Part shown: piece by piece, positions 1 through 11,322 of the stretch
Numbering within the stretch: position 1 is the stretch's first letter
How the letters are laid out: every line of letters starts with the position of its first letter
Assembly: GCF_902167145.1 (NCBI RefSeq)
Contig: NC_050098.1
Span: 14,094,501-14,158,500 of the forward strand
DNA length: 64,000 nucleotides
DNA from: Zea mays
Lineage: Eukaryota > Streptophyta > Magnoliopsida > Poales > Poaceae
Direction: 5' to 3'
The notes under the pieces: model-generated
Told to the model about the DNA's origin: nothing
The model's input: the letters and a program-made list of their open reading frames with translations, nothing else
Databases searched by the model: none
Made by a program: the position numbers and the translations under genes

Positions 1-150
1 GACCAAACCTTGATTTCCATCCTCGAATGTGATAGCTCGTTGGGGATCTTCGTTTTTCTCGTAGGAGGAGAACATCTTTTTCTCCTCAGTCATATGGTTT
101 GTGCACCCGCTGTCGATGATCCAACTTGAGCCCCCGGATGCATAAACCTA
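1..150 (-). pseudogene. pol: Element A pol, first codons (aspartic protease), partial
   Basis: Read on the minus strand, this encodes the start of a copia-type polyprotein with the protease signature D-S-G-C-T-N-H, closely resembling pol of elements B and E. It begins directly after a pyrimidine-rich stretch ending in TAG, the same arrangement as in B and E. The rest lies outside the window, so coding capacity cannot be judged. Confidence 0.7.
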
Positions 151-160
151 CAAAACATAT

Positions 161-2534
161 TTAGTTCTTGATTTTAGGTACCCAAACAGTTTTGGGTCCT
201 TTGACATTAGATACAAGAACTTTGGGTACCCAAACACAAGTTTTTGATCCCTTGTGTTTGCCCCCAACATACTTGGCAACTACCTTGCCTGATTTGTTAG
301 TTAGCACATAAGAAGCATCAAAAGTTTTGAATGAAACATTATGATCATTTGATGCTTTAGGAGTTTTCTTCTTAGGCAATTTAGCATGGGTTGATTGCCT
401 AGAACTAGATGCCTCACTCTTATACATAAAAACATGATTAGGGACAGAGTGAGACTTCCTACAATGAATTCTCCTAATTTTGTGTTCGGGATAACCGGCA
501 GGGTATAAAATGTAACCCTCGTTATCCTGAACCATGGGAGCCTTGCCCTTAACAAAATTAGACAATCTTTTAGGCGAGGCATTAAGCTTGACATTGTCTC
601 CCTGTTGGAAGCCAATGTCATCCTTAATACCAGGGTGTCTCCCACTGTAGAGCATGTTTCTAGCAAATTTAAATTTCTCATTTTCTAAGTCATGCTCATT
701 GATTTTAGCAGTTAATGTAGCTATGTGATCATTTTGTTGTTTAATTAAAGCAAGGTGATCATGAATAGCATCTACATTAACATCTCTACATCTAGTGCAA
801 ATAGAAACATGTTCAACGGTAGATGTAGAGGCTTTGCAATCATTTAACTCAACAATCTTAGCATGTAAAATGTCATTCTCTTCTCTAGGATTGGAAATAG
901 AAATGTTGCAAATATCTAGTTCATTAGCCTTAGCAATCAATTTTTCATTCTCATTTCTAAGGCTAGCAAGAGAGGTATTCAATTGATCAGTCTTAGCAAT
1001 TAAATTGGCATTATCATTTCTAAGACTAACAATTGAATTATCACAAACATCAAACTTTTTAACCTTAGCAATTAATTTTGCATTTTCATTTCTAAGGTTG
1101 GAAACAATGTCATGGCAAGTACTTAGCTCACTAGTTAATTTTTCATTTTTCTCAACTTCCTGAGCATAAGCATTTTTAACTTTAACATGCCTTTTGTTTT
1201 CTTTAATTAGGAAATCCTCTTGGCTATCCAAGAGTTCATCCTTCTCATGAATAGCGCTAATTAATTCATTTAATTTTTCCTTTTGTTGCATGTTTAAGTT
1301 GGCAAAGAGAGTAAACAAATCATCCTCATCATCACTAGAATTAGCCTCATCACTAGATGTTGCATACTTAGTGGAGGATTTGGATTTTACCTTCTTCTTC
1401 TTGCCGTCCTTTGCCATGAGGCATTTGTGGCCGACGTTGGGGAAGAGGAGCCCTTTGTTGATGGCGATGTTGGTGGCGTCCTCGTCGGAGGAGGAGTCAG
1501 TGGAGCTCTCGTCGGAGTCCCACTCCCGGCAAACATGGGCATCGCCGCCCTTCTTCTTGTAGTACCTCTTCTTTTCTCTCCTCTTTCCCTCCTTGTCGTC
1601 GCCCCTGTCACTATCACTAGATAATGGACATTTTGCAATAAAATGACCGGGCTTACCACACTTGTAGCAAACCTTCTTGGAACGGGGCTTGTAATCTTTC
1701 CCCTTCCTTTGTTTGAGGATTTGGCGGAAGCTCTTGATGATGAGCGCCATCTCCTCATTGTCGAGCTTGGAGGCGTCGATGGGGACTCTACTTGGTGTAG
1801 AGTCTTCTTTCTTCTCCTCCGTTGCCTTGAATGCAACGGGTTGTGCTTCGGGTACGGAGGAGGAGGCGCCTTGCTCGATGATCTTCTTGGAGCCTTTGAT
1901 CATCAACTCAAAGCTCACAAATTTGCCTCACTTCCTCGGGAGACATTAGTTTATATCTTGGATCACCACGAATTAATTGAACTTGAGTGGGGTTAAGAAA
2001 TACGAGTGATCTAACAATAACCTTGACCATTTCATGGTCATCCCACTTGGTGCTCCTGAGGTTGCGCACTTGATTCACCAAGGTTTTTAGCCGGTTGTAC
2101 ATGGCTTGCGGGTCTTGTCCTTGGTTGAGCATGAAGCGACCGAGCTCCCCCTCGATAGTTTCCCTCTTGGTGATCTTCGTCACCTCGTCTCCTTCGTGCG
2201 CCATTTTGAGCACGTCCCAAATCTTTTTGGCGCTCTTCAATCCTTACACCTTGTTATACTCCTCTCGACTTAGAGAGGCGAGGAGTATTGTGGTGGCTTG
2301 TGAGTTGAAGTGCCGGATTTGGGCAACTTCGTCCGAATCATAGTCCTCATCCCCTACGGATGGTACCTGTACACCAAACTCAACAACGTTCCAAATACTA
2401 GTGTGGAGTGAGGTTAGGTGATGCCTCATTTTATCACTCCACATGTTATAATCTTCACCGTCAAAAACTGATGGTTTGCCTAATGGAACGGAAAGCAATG
2501 GAGTACGTTTAGAAATGCGAGGGTAGTGTAGGGG
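161..2534 (-). pseudogene. gag: Element A gag, C-terminal part, disrupted
   Basis: This is the larger part of a Sirevirus gag: a UBN2/gag-like region (about 1925-2534), a CCHC zinc knuckle C-Y-K-C-x4-H-x4-C near 1630-1670, then a long Asn/Lys/Glu-rich coiled-coil region and a basic tail. It is damaged in two ways. A TAA at 2244-2246 sits where the sister gag copies have a sense codon. A small deletion near 1928 shifts the frame between the gag domain and the zinc-knuckle part. The N-terminal piece was displaced to 25904-26163 by insertion of element B, and the AATCT duplication marks the join. Confidence 0.8.
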
Positions 2535-2539
2535 AATCT
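2535..2539. repeat. Target-site duplication of element B (left copy, AATCT)
   Basis: AATCT directly precedes the 5' LTR of element B and recurs directly after its 3' LTR at 25899-25903. A 5-bp duplication is the usual product of LTR retrotransposon integration and fixes the element ends. Confidence 0.93.
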
Positions 2540-3791
2540 TGAAAGGGAAATGTGCCCTTGGGCCATTTCTAAGTATTTTGGTGATTGAGTGCCAACACAA
2601 GTGCTTAAATGTGAATCTATGCCCATGAATGAACAAAGTGCAAATCAAGAGCAAAGGTATGTTTCTAAGTCTTAGTACATTGGTTTTGTGTACTAATATA
2701 CTTGTCTAAGTATCAGAAACAGAAAAAAGAAGAAAAGAGAAGTGTTGGCTGTGTACAGCCAAGAGGCTGTTTCGGTCTGGGGCACCGGACTGTCCGGTGG
2801 TGCACCGGACAGTGTCCGGTGCGCCAGGCTGGCTCGAGCGAAGTGGCCGCTCTCGGGAATTCGCCGACGACGTACGGCTAAAATTCACCGGACTGTCCGG
2901 TGTGCACCGGACTGTCCGGTGAGCCAACGGTCGGCCGAGCCAACGGTCGGCCGCGCGATCTGCGCGGGACACGTGGCCGAGCCAACGACTAGAAGGGGGC
3001 ACCGGACTGTCCGGTGTGCACCGGACATGTCCGGTGCACCAACGGCTCCCGCATCTGCAACGGTCGGCTTCGCCATTTAAGGAAGGAAATCGGGCACCGG
3101 ACAGTGTCCGGTGTGCACCGGACTGTCCGGTGCGCTCGACGACTGAAGGCAAGGATGGCCTTCCAGATTTGTTCTCAACGGCTCCTAGCCGCCTTGGGGC
3201 TATAAAAGGGACCCCTAGGCGCATGGAGGAGACAACCAAGCAACCTTAGAGCACTCTTGATCATCCACACTCAGTCTTTGCGCATTCGTTTGTCATTCTC
3301 AGTGATTCGAGCTCCGTTCTAGTGAGAACTTTGAGATAGTCTTTTGAGCTCGATTCTTGGCCGTGTGTGTGCGCATTTTGCTGTGGATTTGTGTGTGTTG
3401 CTTCCCTTCCTTACTCCGTGATTCTTTGTGAACATCAAAGGTGTAAGGGCGAGAGGCTCCAAGTTGTGGAGATTCCTCGCGAACGGGATAAGAAAAGAAA
3501 AGCATAACACTGTGGTATTCAAGTTGATCATTGGATCACTTGAGAGGAGTTGAGTGCAACTCTCGTCCGTTGGGACGCCACAACGTGGAGTAGGCAAGTT
3601 TTGTACTTGGCCGAACCACGGGATAAATCACTGTGTCTTCTCTGTGTTGAATTCTTTGTGATTATCGTATTGTGCAAGACCTTCTCTCTAGCCACTTGGC
3701 GATTATTGCGCTAACACTTAACAAGTTTTTGTGGCTATAAGTTTAAGTTTCACAGGATCACCTATTCACCCCCCCCCTCTAGGTGCTCTCA
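2540..3791 (+). repeat. Element B 5' LTR with CACCGGAC/GTCCGGTG palindromes
   Basis: The LTR is 1252 bp, starts TGAAAGGG and ends CTCTCA. Between about 2784 and 3140 it holds eight copies of a palindrome of the type CACCGGACTGTCCGGTG, with variants carrying AGT or AT in the centre, several in tandem pairs. Such palindrome-rich blocks upstream of the TATA box are described for Sireviruses. A C-run of nine precedes the 3' terminus. Confidence 0.93.
3200..3208 (+). promoter_or_regulatory. TATA box of element B 5' LTR
   Basis: CTATAAAAG lies in a GC-rich context about 60 bp downstream of the palindrome block. The same motif occurs at the equivalent place in the 3' LTR (near 25306) and in both LTRs of element E, and transcription would start some 30 bp downstream. 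Confidence 0.7.
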
Positions 3792-3793
3792 AT

Positions 3794-3805
3794 TGGTATC
3801 AAAGC
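3794..3805 (+). other. Element B primer-binding site
   Basis: TGGTATCAAAGC begins two bases after the 5' LTR end. It resembles the initiator-methionine tRNA complement TGGTATCAGAGC used by most plant copia elements, with one mismatch. Confidence 0.8.
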
Positions 3806-3830
3806 CGTTCTCTTCAAGAAAGGGACTAAC

Positions 3831-4442
3831 TGTGGGGGATAGATATCCCCTGGGTCCACTAAAGAAGTAATAGGCCTCACGAAAGGCCCGAGGGCCCAAC
3901 AATTCGTAAGGTCATTCTTTCGTGGGCCTAGGGAAAGACCACCAACAAAGAAGAGAAGACGTGAGACCCGGACGGCCCACAGCGTCGAACGAATGAATCA
4001 CAACAAAGACCCGACTTTCCCGCGCTGAAGCCCCATGCAGCGCAGCCATGCGAGGATAAGTCGGCAAGGGTTACGTAGGGATAAACTCAAAGAGGTTCAC
4101 TATCTTTTAGCTACTTGTTGTTATCATATCACATGTACTGCTCCACGGTCGAATATATAAGGCCTAGGGGCACCCCTTCAGGACGATCGACTCTGTTCTA
4201 CTTAGCCACCCACAAAAACTCTCTGCGCCCTCTACCCAGAGAATCCTCTTGTAACCACATTCATATACTCACCAGGACATAGGGTATTACGCACTTCTAA
4301 GCGGCCCGAACCTGTAAATCTTGTCCATTGTCCCTCGTGCGATCAGCACGAACCATTTTGCTACAGTCGTCGACACCGTCCTACTCCTAAAAACACCTTG
4401 AGGGGCAACCCCGGGTGTGCGATCGGACCCAAAACGCCGACA
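3831..4442 (+). repeat. Element C 5' LTR
   Basis: The LTR begins TGTGGGGGATAG and ends CCGACA. A TATA-like motif (AATATATAAGG) sits near 4152. It is followed two bases later by TGGCGCGCCAGG, the likely primer-binding site; I could not assign the tRNA. Confidence 0.92.
4152..4162 (+). promoter_or_regulatory. TATA box of element C 5' LTR
   Basis: AATATATAAGG is the only good TATA match in the LTR and recurs at the same place in the 3' LTR (near 17931). It would place the transcript start around 4185. Confidence 0.6.
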
Positions 4443-4488
4443 GCTGGCGCGCCAGGTAGGGGGGGTGTCGACGATCCAAGCTAGCTCA

Positions 4489-7314
4489 ATGGCCGTCACC
4501 TTCCACAGCAAGATCACCATGCGTCCCGGATCCATATTCTGCTTCGGGACAATCTCATCCGTGGCGGACGAAGAAGGAATCCTACACCGCCTCGCGGATC
4601 TGCCGGAACAGAAGTCTCCTCCAACAAACTCCGAAAATGTTGGAAAGACGCTACCTCCGGCTCCTTGGAACAAGATCGTCTCCGGGGAGGCTGGAGCTAG
4701 AAGCTCGCTGACCCGGAAGACTCCGCTGTCTACTTCCCCGACGAAAGAATGGACACAGATCATGAGAAGGAAGGAGATCAGGGAGAGGCCGGTCGTTCTT
4801 CCCGTTCCTCCGACCTCAAAGGAGAACGGAAAGAAAGTCACCGCGGCAGCAATACCGTTCTACCCCGACGTCCTCTTCATCGGGAGGGCAGAGTCGCCCG
4901 CCGTCTCCGATGATGAACCGACCGCGCCCGGAGAAGAACCGCCTCAGCGAGAATCCCGCCGACGAAGGAACCGACGCAGAAACGTTCGACGACATCACGC
5001 AGCTGGAGAACGGGATCCGGAGCAGCCTGTCTCGCGAGACGAGGTCTCAGAGATAGGAGAAACTCCGGAAGAACGCGTCTTCAGTGAACGAAGGAACTCC
5101 CGACGACGTGATCGCCGTCGGACTCAGGAGCAAGCCGAACAAGATGCAAGGCAACGACGCGAGAATCCGCTCTTCGGGCGTAACTTGAACCCTGACTTCG
5201 CCCGAGCTATGAACACGCCGAGCGAGGTCGGAGGCGTTCTAGCCCGGATAGCTGATGGACTTCCTCGGACCCCCGACGCCGAGGGATACCGACGCCTGTT
5301 CACTCAGGCAGCCAACCATCTTCTACCGCTCGCTCACCCGCCGAACGATCTGCGACATGCCATCAACAGTCGCCGAGACGCGCGGAGCTCTATCAATGCT
5401 TCGCGCGAACGGCGGCACGAGAACGAAATTCGCCGTCGGGAGGAGTATGACCGAGATCATGGCTTCCCGACTCAAAGCCAGGCTACCCGAACTGAGTCGG
5501 CAACAGCTTCAACTGGTGGAACCACCCGGGGACGGTCGAGGAACCACCACCGCCACTCCCCTCCCCGGGACAGACGACATCCTCGACGACAGGAGGACAC
5601 GTGCGGAGTATCTGTCCTTACTCCGTGCCTTAGGGCCATCCAATGGCCTCCCAACTTCAAGGTATCCAATGTCGACAAATATGAACCTAAGCAGGATCCA
5701 GGGGGCTGGTTGGCCGTCTACACCACCGCTGCTCGGGCTGCCGGGGCATCCGAGGACGTCATGACTGCGTATTTGCCCATCGTCCTCGGGCAAGACGCGC
5801 TACAGTGGCTACGACATCTACCCCGACACTGCATCGACGACTGGGGAGACTTCAGTCGACGTTTCACCGCCAACTTCCAGTCTCTCTCCGACAAGCCAGC
5901 GCAACCATGGGACCTCAAATCCATCAAGCGCCGGGGGGATGAGACTCTCCGGTCATACCTTAAAAGGTTCCAGACCATGAGAAACCGCATCCCCGAGGTC
6001 ACGGAGGCGGCCGTGATCGAGGACTTCTACAGAGGATCTAACGACTCGGCTTTCGTCCGAGCCATACTGCAAAAGGCGCCGACTACCTCCGAGGAGCTGT
6101 TCCGGGAAGCCGACCTCTACATCACCGCTGACGAGCGGGCCCAGGACCTCATCGGAGGAGCAAAGCCCGCACCGGCGGCGCCACGACGCGACGCGAACCA
6201 GCCGCCCGACAAGCGCTGGGAGAAGAGGCCTCGCGAAGAAGTACACGCTGCCGGACCACCCGCCTCTCGCGCCCGAGGAGGACCTCGTGGAGGCGAACGC
6301 ACGCTGGACGACATCCTCGACGCCCAGTGCCCGTACCACAAGGATATGCGCCACACTCTCCGCAACTGCCGGGATTTCAAGCACTCCGTCGGGCATGGCC
6401 GACCTTTCCAACCTCTACCACCTCCTCCGCCGAGGGGAGGACCAGATGAACCACGACAGCCCCATCAGCCGGAGGAGGGGGGAGGAGGAGCATTCCCGCG
6501 CGTTGACAGGGAGGTCAACGTCATCTTCGGTGGACATGGGTCGCAGGAGAACAAGAGACAACAAAAGCTCAACGATCGCCAGATACTGGTGGCGACCACC
6601 GGCCCTCCCGCTCCGTACCGGTGGTCGGAGCACCCAATCACGTTCACTCGGGAGGATCAATGGCTCAACTTCGACCACCCGGGCAAATATCCGCTCCTCG
6701 TCGATCCGGTGATCCGAGAGAGCCGGGTGAAGAAGGTGCTAGTGGACGGGGGGAGCAGCATCAACGTCACCTTCCCCCGTACGCTCCAAGGCTTGGGAGT
6801 TCACCTCAAAGAGCTCCACGAGTCAGACACTCCTTTCTTCGGCATCGTGCCGACGGAAGGGGAGTACCCGCTGGGCCACATCTACATGCCGGTCACCTTC
6901 GGGACTCCGGATAACTACAGAACCGAGTTCCTGAGGTTCGAGGTGGCGAACTTCGACTGCGGGTACAACGCCATCATCGGGAGGCCGGGGCTGGCCAAAT
7001 TCATGGCCATCCCACACTATACGTACATGATACTGAAGATGCCAGGGCCGCAAGGAATCATAACTGTACGCGCCGACTTCCAAGGCGCCGCAGAATGCTT
7101 CCGAGTGGCCATCCAAGCAGCCCTCACCACCAAGCCATCAGCGGTTCCTTCTACACCGGCGAACTCTAAGCCTGAAGAAGACCTCGTCGTGCCGGCAAAC
7201 GAAGCTCAGGCCGCGACCTCTATGCGGCCGACTGAGGACACCAAGCGGATCAACCTGGGGTTCGCTGATGAGCGCAAGACGGCCATCATCAGCTCCAGTT
7301 TGAGTGACAAATAG
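4489..7314 (+). CDS. gag: Element C gag-protease polyprotein
   Basis: The ORF is open from an in-LTR GTG, but the first ATG after the primer-binding site is 4489, giving about 941 residues. An Arg/Glu-rich N-terminal third precedes a retrotransposon gag domain (roughly residues 385-555, with W-L-x-x-L-P and a conserved Y-x-x-F-x-x-L region). A Cys/His cluster (C-P-Y-H...H...C) lies near residue 610. A retropepsin-like site V-L-V-D-G-G-S-S is near residue 754, with Asp-Gly-Gly where many proteases have Asp-Ser/Thr-Gly. The frame ends at TAG 7312-7314, but the same frame stays open past it into reverse transcriptase. So this stop is either a recent mutation or a readthrough site. The product would form the virus-like particle core and process it. 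Confidence 0.8.
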   Translation: MAVTFHSKITMRPGSIFCFGTISSVADEEGILHRLADLPEQKSPPTNSENVGKTLPPAPWNKIVSGEAGARSSLTRKTPLSTSPTKEWTQIMRRKEIRERPVVLPVPPTSKENGKKVTAAAIPFYPDVLFIGRAESPAVSDDEPTAPGEEPPQRESRRRRNRRRNVRRHHAAGERDPEQPVSRDEVSEIGETPEERVFSERRNSRRRDRRRTQEQAEQDARQRRENPLFGRNLNPDFARAMNTPSEVGGVLARIADGLPRTPDAEGYRRLFTQAANHLLPLAHPPNDLRHAINSRRDARSSINASRERRHENEIRRREEYDRDHGFPTQSQATRTESATASTGGTTRGRSRNHHRHSPPRDRRHPRRQEDTCGVSVLTPCLRAIQWPPNFKVSNVDKYEPKQDPGGWLAVYTTAARAAGASEDVMTAYLPIVLGQDALQWLRHLPRHCIDDWGDFSRRFTANFQSLSDKPAQPWDLKSIKRRGDETLRSYLKRFQTMRNRIPEVTEAAVIEDFYRGSNDSAFVRAILQKAPTTSEELFREADLYITADERAQDLIGGAKPAPAAPRRDANQPPDKRWEKRPREEVHAAGPPASRARGGPRGGERTLDDILDAQCPYHKDMRHTLRNCRDFKHSVGHGRPFQPLPPPPPRGGPDEPRQPHQPEEGGGGAFPRVDREVNVIFGGHGSQENKRQQKLNDRQILVATTGPPAPYRWSEHPITFTREDQWLNFDHPGKYPLLVDPVIRESRVKKVLVDGGSSINVTFPRTLQGLGVHLKELHESDTPFFGIVPTEGEYPLGHIYMPVTFGTPDNYRTEFLRFEVANFDCGYNAIIGRPGLAKFMAIPHYTYMILKMPGPQGIITVRADFQGAAECFRVAIQAALTTKPSAVPSTPANSKPEEDLVVPANEAQAATSMRPTEDTKRINLGFADERKTAIISSSLSDK

Positions 7315-10300
7315 GAAAGCGCGCTCGTCCAGTTCCTGCAAGATAACCGAGACGTATTCGCATGGCAACCTGCGGATATGCCGGGAGTCCCAAGAGAACT
7401 GGCCGAGCACAAATTGAAGGTCTATCCCCAGGCGAGGCCGATCCGGCAAAAGCTGCGTCGTTTCACGCCCGACAAGAGAGAGGTCATTCGTGCCGAGTTA
7501 GCCCGCTTGGTCGCGGCCGGATTTATTAGAGAAGTATTACACCCCGAGTGGTTAGCCAACCCTGTTCTTGTACTCAAAAAGAATAAAGTGGATTGGCGCA
7601 TGTGCGTCGACTATACTGATCTCAACAAACACTGTCCGAAGGATCCCTTCGGACTCCCGAGGATAGATCAGGTGGTGGATTCCACCGCTGGATGTTCGAT
7701 GCTGTCTTTCTTAGATTGCTATTCCGGGTATCATCAGATTAGTTTGGCAAAAGAAGACGAGGAAAAAAACGGCGTTTATCACCCCGTTTGGTGCTTTCTG
7801 TTATACCTCCATGTCGTTCGGCCTCAAAAACGCTGGAGCGACTTATCAGAGAGCTATTCAAACATGCTTAGCCGATCACTGGGGCAAGCGTGTGGAGGCT
7901 TACGTAGACGACGTGGTGATTAAAACGGAGAATCCGGAAAATTTCATTGAAGATTTACAGCTGGTTTTCAATAGCCTGAGAAGATATAGATGGAAGCTCA
8001 ATCCTGAGAAATGCGTCTTCGGGGTACCAGCAGGAAAGTTACTCGGATTTATTGTCAGCCACCGGGGAATTGAAGCTAATCTAGATAAGATTGAAGCTAT
8101 CATGAAGATGGAAGCTCCTCGATCGCAAAAGAAGATTCAGCGACTCACTGGATGTATGGCAGCCCTGAGCAGATTCATATCCAGGCTGGGAGAAAAAGGT
8201 CTACCATTTTATAAATTACTGAAGAAGGTGGATAAGTTTCAATGGACTTCAGAGGCACAGGAAGCTCTAGACGCACTGAAGAAATTCCTGACAACACCGC
8301 CAGTATTGAAACCGCCCCGGCGAGCTACGCCGACTCAGCCAGCTGAAGATTTGCTGCTATATATCTCTTGCACGACTCACGTGGTAAGCAATGCGTTGGT
8401 AGTCGAGCGAGTGGAAGAAGGGCATGCCTACCCGGTACAACATCCCGTCTATTTCATCAGTGAGGTTCTAGGCCCATCGAAGAAAAAGTATCCTCAAGTT
8501 CAGAAGCTATTATATGCAGTACTTCTAACTGCCCGCAAGCTGCGCCACTACTTTGACGACCACAAAGTCATAGTAGTTACTGGTTTTCCAATAGGGGACA
8601 TTCTTCACAACAAGGAAGCCATTGGCCGAATAGCCAAGTGGGCTTGCGAGTTGGGGTCTCATGATATCGAGTTCCGACCTCGCACCGCCATCAAAACTCA
8701 AGCACTGGTCGATTTCGTATCAGAGTGGACAGAACAGCAAGTGCCGGATAATCCAGAAACCGCAGAAGTATGGCGAATGTATTTTGATGGCTCGCTAAAG
8801 CTGCAGGGAGCTGGAGCAGGAATTCTTTTCACTGCACCTGGAGGCGAGCACCTCAAGTATGCTCTCCAGTTGCTATTCCCGGCCTCTAACAATGCTGCCG
8901 AGTATGAAGCTTTGATACACGGATTAAACATCGCCATATCACTGGGTGTCAAGAGACTGATGGTGTACGGAGATTCTCTGGTAGTCATCAGTCAAATAAA
9001 CAAGGAATGGGATTGCTCAAGTGATTCAATGGGAAGATACTGCGCCGCCGTCCGAAAGCTAGAAGATAAATTCGAAGGTCTGGAGTTTCATCATATAGAA
9101 AGAGATCGGAACACGGCGGCTGATGTACTGTCCAAGCTCGGATCCGGTCGGACTCAAGTCCCGCCCGGGGTCTTCGTGCAAGAAATCCTCCAGCCGAGCA
9201 TCTCGACGGATCAAATAGAAGAGTGCAACATCATAGACCAACCCGAGTCAGACTCTGATGACTGGAGGCAACCGATTATTAAGTATATAAAGAATGAAGA
9301 AGAACCAGATGACAAGAACTCGGCAGAACGCGTTGCTAGACAATCAGCTCACTATACACTCATTGGGGAGATATTATACAGGAGGGGCGCGTCAGGCGTC
9401 CTCATGAAGTGCGTTCTCCCGTCCACCGGGAAGCAACTTCTGGAGGAAGTCCATGCTGGGCAGTGCGGAGTACATGCAGCATCCAGAACGTTAGTCGAGA
9501 AGGTTTTCAGGTCAGGATTCTATTGGCCGACGGTGAAGAATGATGCAGCCGAGCTAGTTCAGAGATGCGAAGCTTGCCAATACCTGTCAAAACAACAGCA
9601 CATGCCAGCACAGCAGCTACAAACCATACCAGTAACTTGGCCTTTCGCATGCTGGGGATTGGATATGATTGGACCTTTCAAGAAAGCTCAAGGAGGATAC
9701 ACCCATGTATTGGTGGCAATAGACAAATTCACTAAGTGGATAGAATTCCAGCCCATTGCCTCTTTGACCTCTGCTAAAGCCGTGGAATTCATACAAAGCA
9801 TAATATTCAGATTTGGGATACCGAACAGTATCATCACTGACTTGGGATCCAATTTTACCAGTTCAGAATTCTTTGACTTCTGCGAGCAAAAAAGCATTCA
9901 GATCAAGTACGCGTCTGTAGCCCATCCGAGAGCCAACGGGCAGGTTGAGCGAGCCAACGGAATGATATTGGAGGCACTTAGAAAAAGGGTCTTTGATAAA
10001 AATGAAAAATTCGCAGGAAAATGGATAAGAGAATTGCCTTATGTTGTTTGGAGCTTGAGAACCCAACCTAGTCGGGCCCTGCATGGAAACACTCCTTTCT
10101 TCATGGTCTATGGGTCGGAGGCAGTGCTACCTGCTGATCTCAAGTTTGGGGCGCCAAGATTGATCTTCGAAAGCATAGCAGAAGCCGAAGCCACTAGGAT
10201 GGAGGATATTGACGTACTTGAGGAAGAACGACTGAATGCAGTGATTCAATCAGCACGATACCAGCAGACTCTAAGGCGCTACCACGACAAAGCTGTGCGG

Positions 10301-10501
10301 CAACGTTTCTTTTCGATGGGAGACCTCGTCCTCCGCCGAATTCTAACGGGGGAGGGACGGCACAAGTTATCACCTTTATGGGAAGGACCTTTCGTAGTAG
10401 CAGAAGTCACTCGTCCCGGGTCATATCGCCTCACCCAAATGGATGGCACGGAAGTAGGGAACTCCTGGAACATAGAGCACCTCCGAAAGTTCTACCCCTA
10501 G
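7315..10501 (+). pseudogene. pol: Element C pol (RT, two RNase H-like domains, integrase), frameshifted
   Basis: The first part (7315 to about 7765) continues the gag frame and carries the RT palm start, including the C-V-D-Y-x-D-L-N-K motif. Codons shift by one at a run of seven A (7763-7769). The downstream frame (to 10501) has F-G-L-K-N-A-G-A-T-Y, the catalytic Y-V-D-D-V-V near 7904, a connection/RNase H region, a second RNase H-like domain starting at M-Y-F-D-G-S near 8780, and an integrase. The integrase zinc-finger Cys pair C-E-A-C is near 9570, with core acids in L-D-M-I-G-P, T-D-L-G-S-N and G-Q-V-E-R. Dual RNase H domains are typical of the Tat lineage. One extra A explains the break, so the defect is minor and probably recent. 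Confidence 0.85.
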
Positions 10502-10610
10502 CTGTATTTCAAAACAGCCAAAGCGACCATGTATTCTGTATAATGGAAATACATCATCAATAAAGAGAGATTTCAAAGATACTTGGCTCATTTATGATTG
10601 ACTTGCATTC

Positions 10611-11322
10611 TTACTTAACTCGGGGTGACCACTATGCCCTACAAACGGAGCAATCGACTTAAGTCGGCAACGACTTAAGGCGGTGCAACATGCTCACGCT
10701 TACTTAACTCGGGGTGACCACTATGCCCTACAAACGGAGCAATCGACTTAAGTCGGCAACGACTTAAGGCGGTGCAACATGCTCACGCTTACTTAACTCG
10801 GGGTGACCACTATGCCCTACAAACGGAGCAATCGACTTAAGTCGGCAACGACTTAAGGCGGTGCAACATGCTCACGCTTACTTAACTCGGGGTGACCACT
10901 ATGCCCTACAAACGGAGCAATCGACTTAAGTCGGCAACGACTTAAGGCGGTGCAACATGCTCACGCTTACTTAACTCGGGGTGACCACTATGCCCTACAA
11001 ACGGAGCAATCGACTTAAGTCGGCAACGACTTAAGGCGGTGCAACATGCTCACGCTTACTTAACTCGGGGTGACCACTATGCCCTACAAACGGAGCAATC
11101 GACTTAAGTCGGCAACGACTTAAGGCGGTGCAACATGCTCACGCTTACTTAACTCGGGGTGACCACTATGCCCTACAAACGGAGCAATCGACTTAAGTCG
11201 GCAACGACTTAAGGCGGTGCAACATGCTCACGCTTACTTAACTCGGGGTGACCACTATGCCCTACAAACGGAGCAATCGACTTAAGTCGGCAACGACTTA
11301 AGGCGGTGCAACATGCTTACGC
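10611..11322 (+). repeat. Tandem array of eight 89-bp units in element C
   Basis: Eight units start at 10611, 10700, 10789, 10878, 10967, 11056, 11145 and 11234. They appear identical except for one C/T change near the end of the last unit. A diverged ninth copy follows from 11323. Each unit holds the perfect palindrome CGACTTAAGTCG and a second GACTTAAG nearby. The array lies 110 bp after the pol stop and 290 bp beyond the stop codon of the antisense gene. Near-identity implies recent amplification or homogenisation. Confidence 0.95.

Noticed and set aside
1387..1836. Basic/Pro-rich frames opposite or overlapping gag of element A
   Set aside because: They are alternate frames of the acidic and Lys-rich part of gag, with no independent start context.
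2706..3239. Long open frames on both strands in Sirevirus LTRs (also 24791-25345, 49053-49529, 56724-57323)
   Set aside because: They come from the GC-rich palindrome repeats, have repetitive G-H-R-T-V-R-C words and no domain. They are shadows of regulatory DNA.
5255..6712. Several overlapping frames within element C gag
   Set aside because: All lie inside the real gag frame and reflect its high GC content.
7312..7314. Programmed UAG readthrough between gag and pol in element C
   Set aside because: Following bases do not fit a known strong readthrough context, and the copy has another frame lesion; kept only as a possibility.
10611..11322. Regular repeats resembling a CRISPR array
   Set aside because: Units are 89 bp with no variable spacers, and the host is a plant retrotransposon; it is a plain tandem array.
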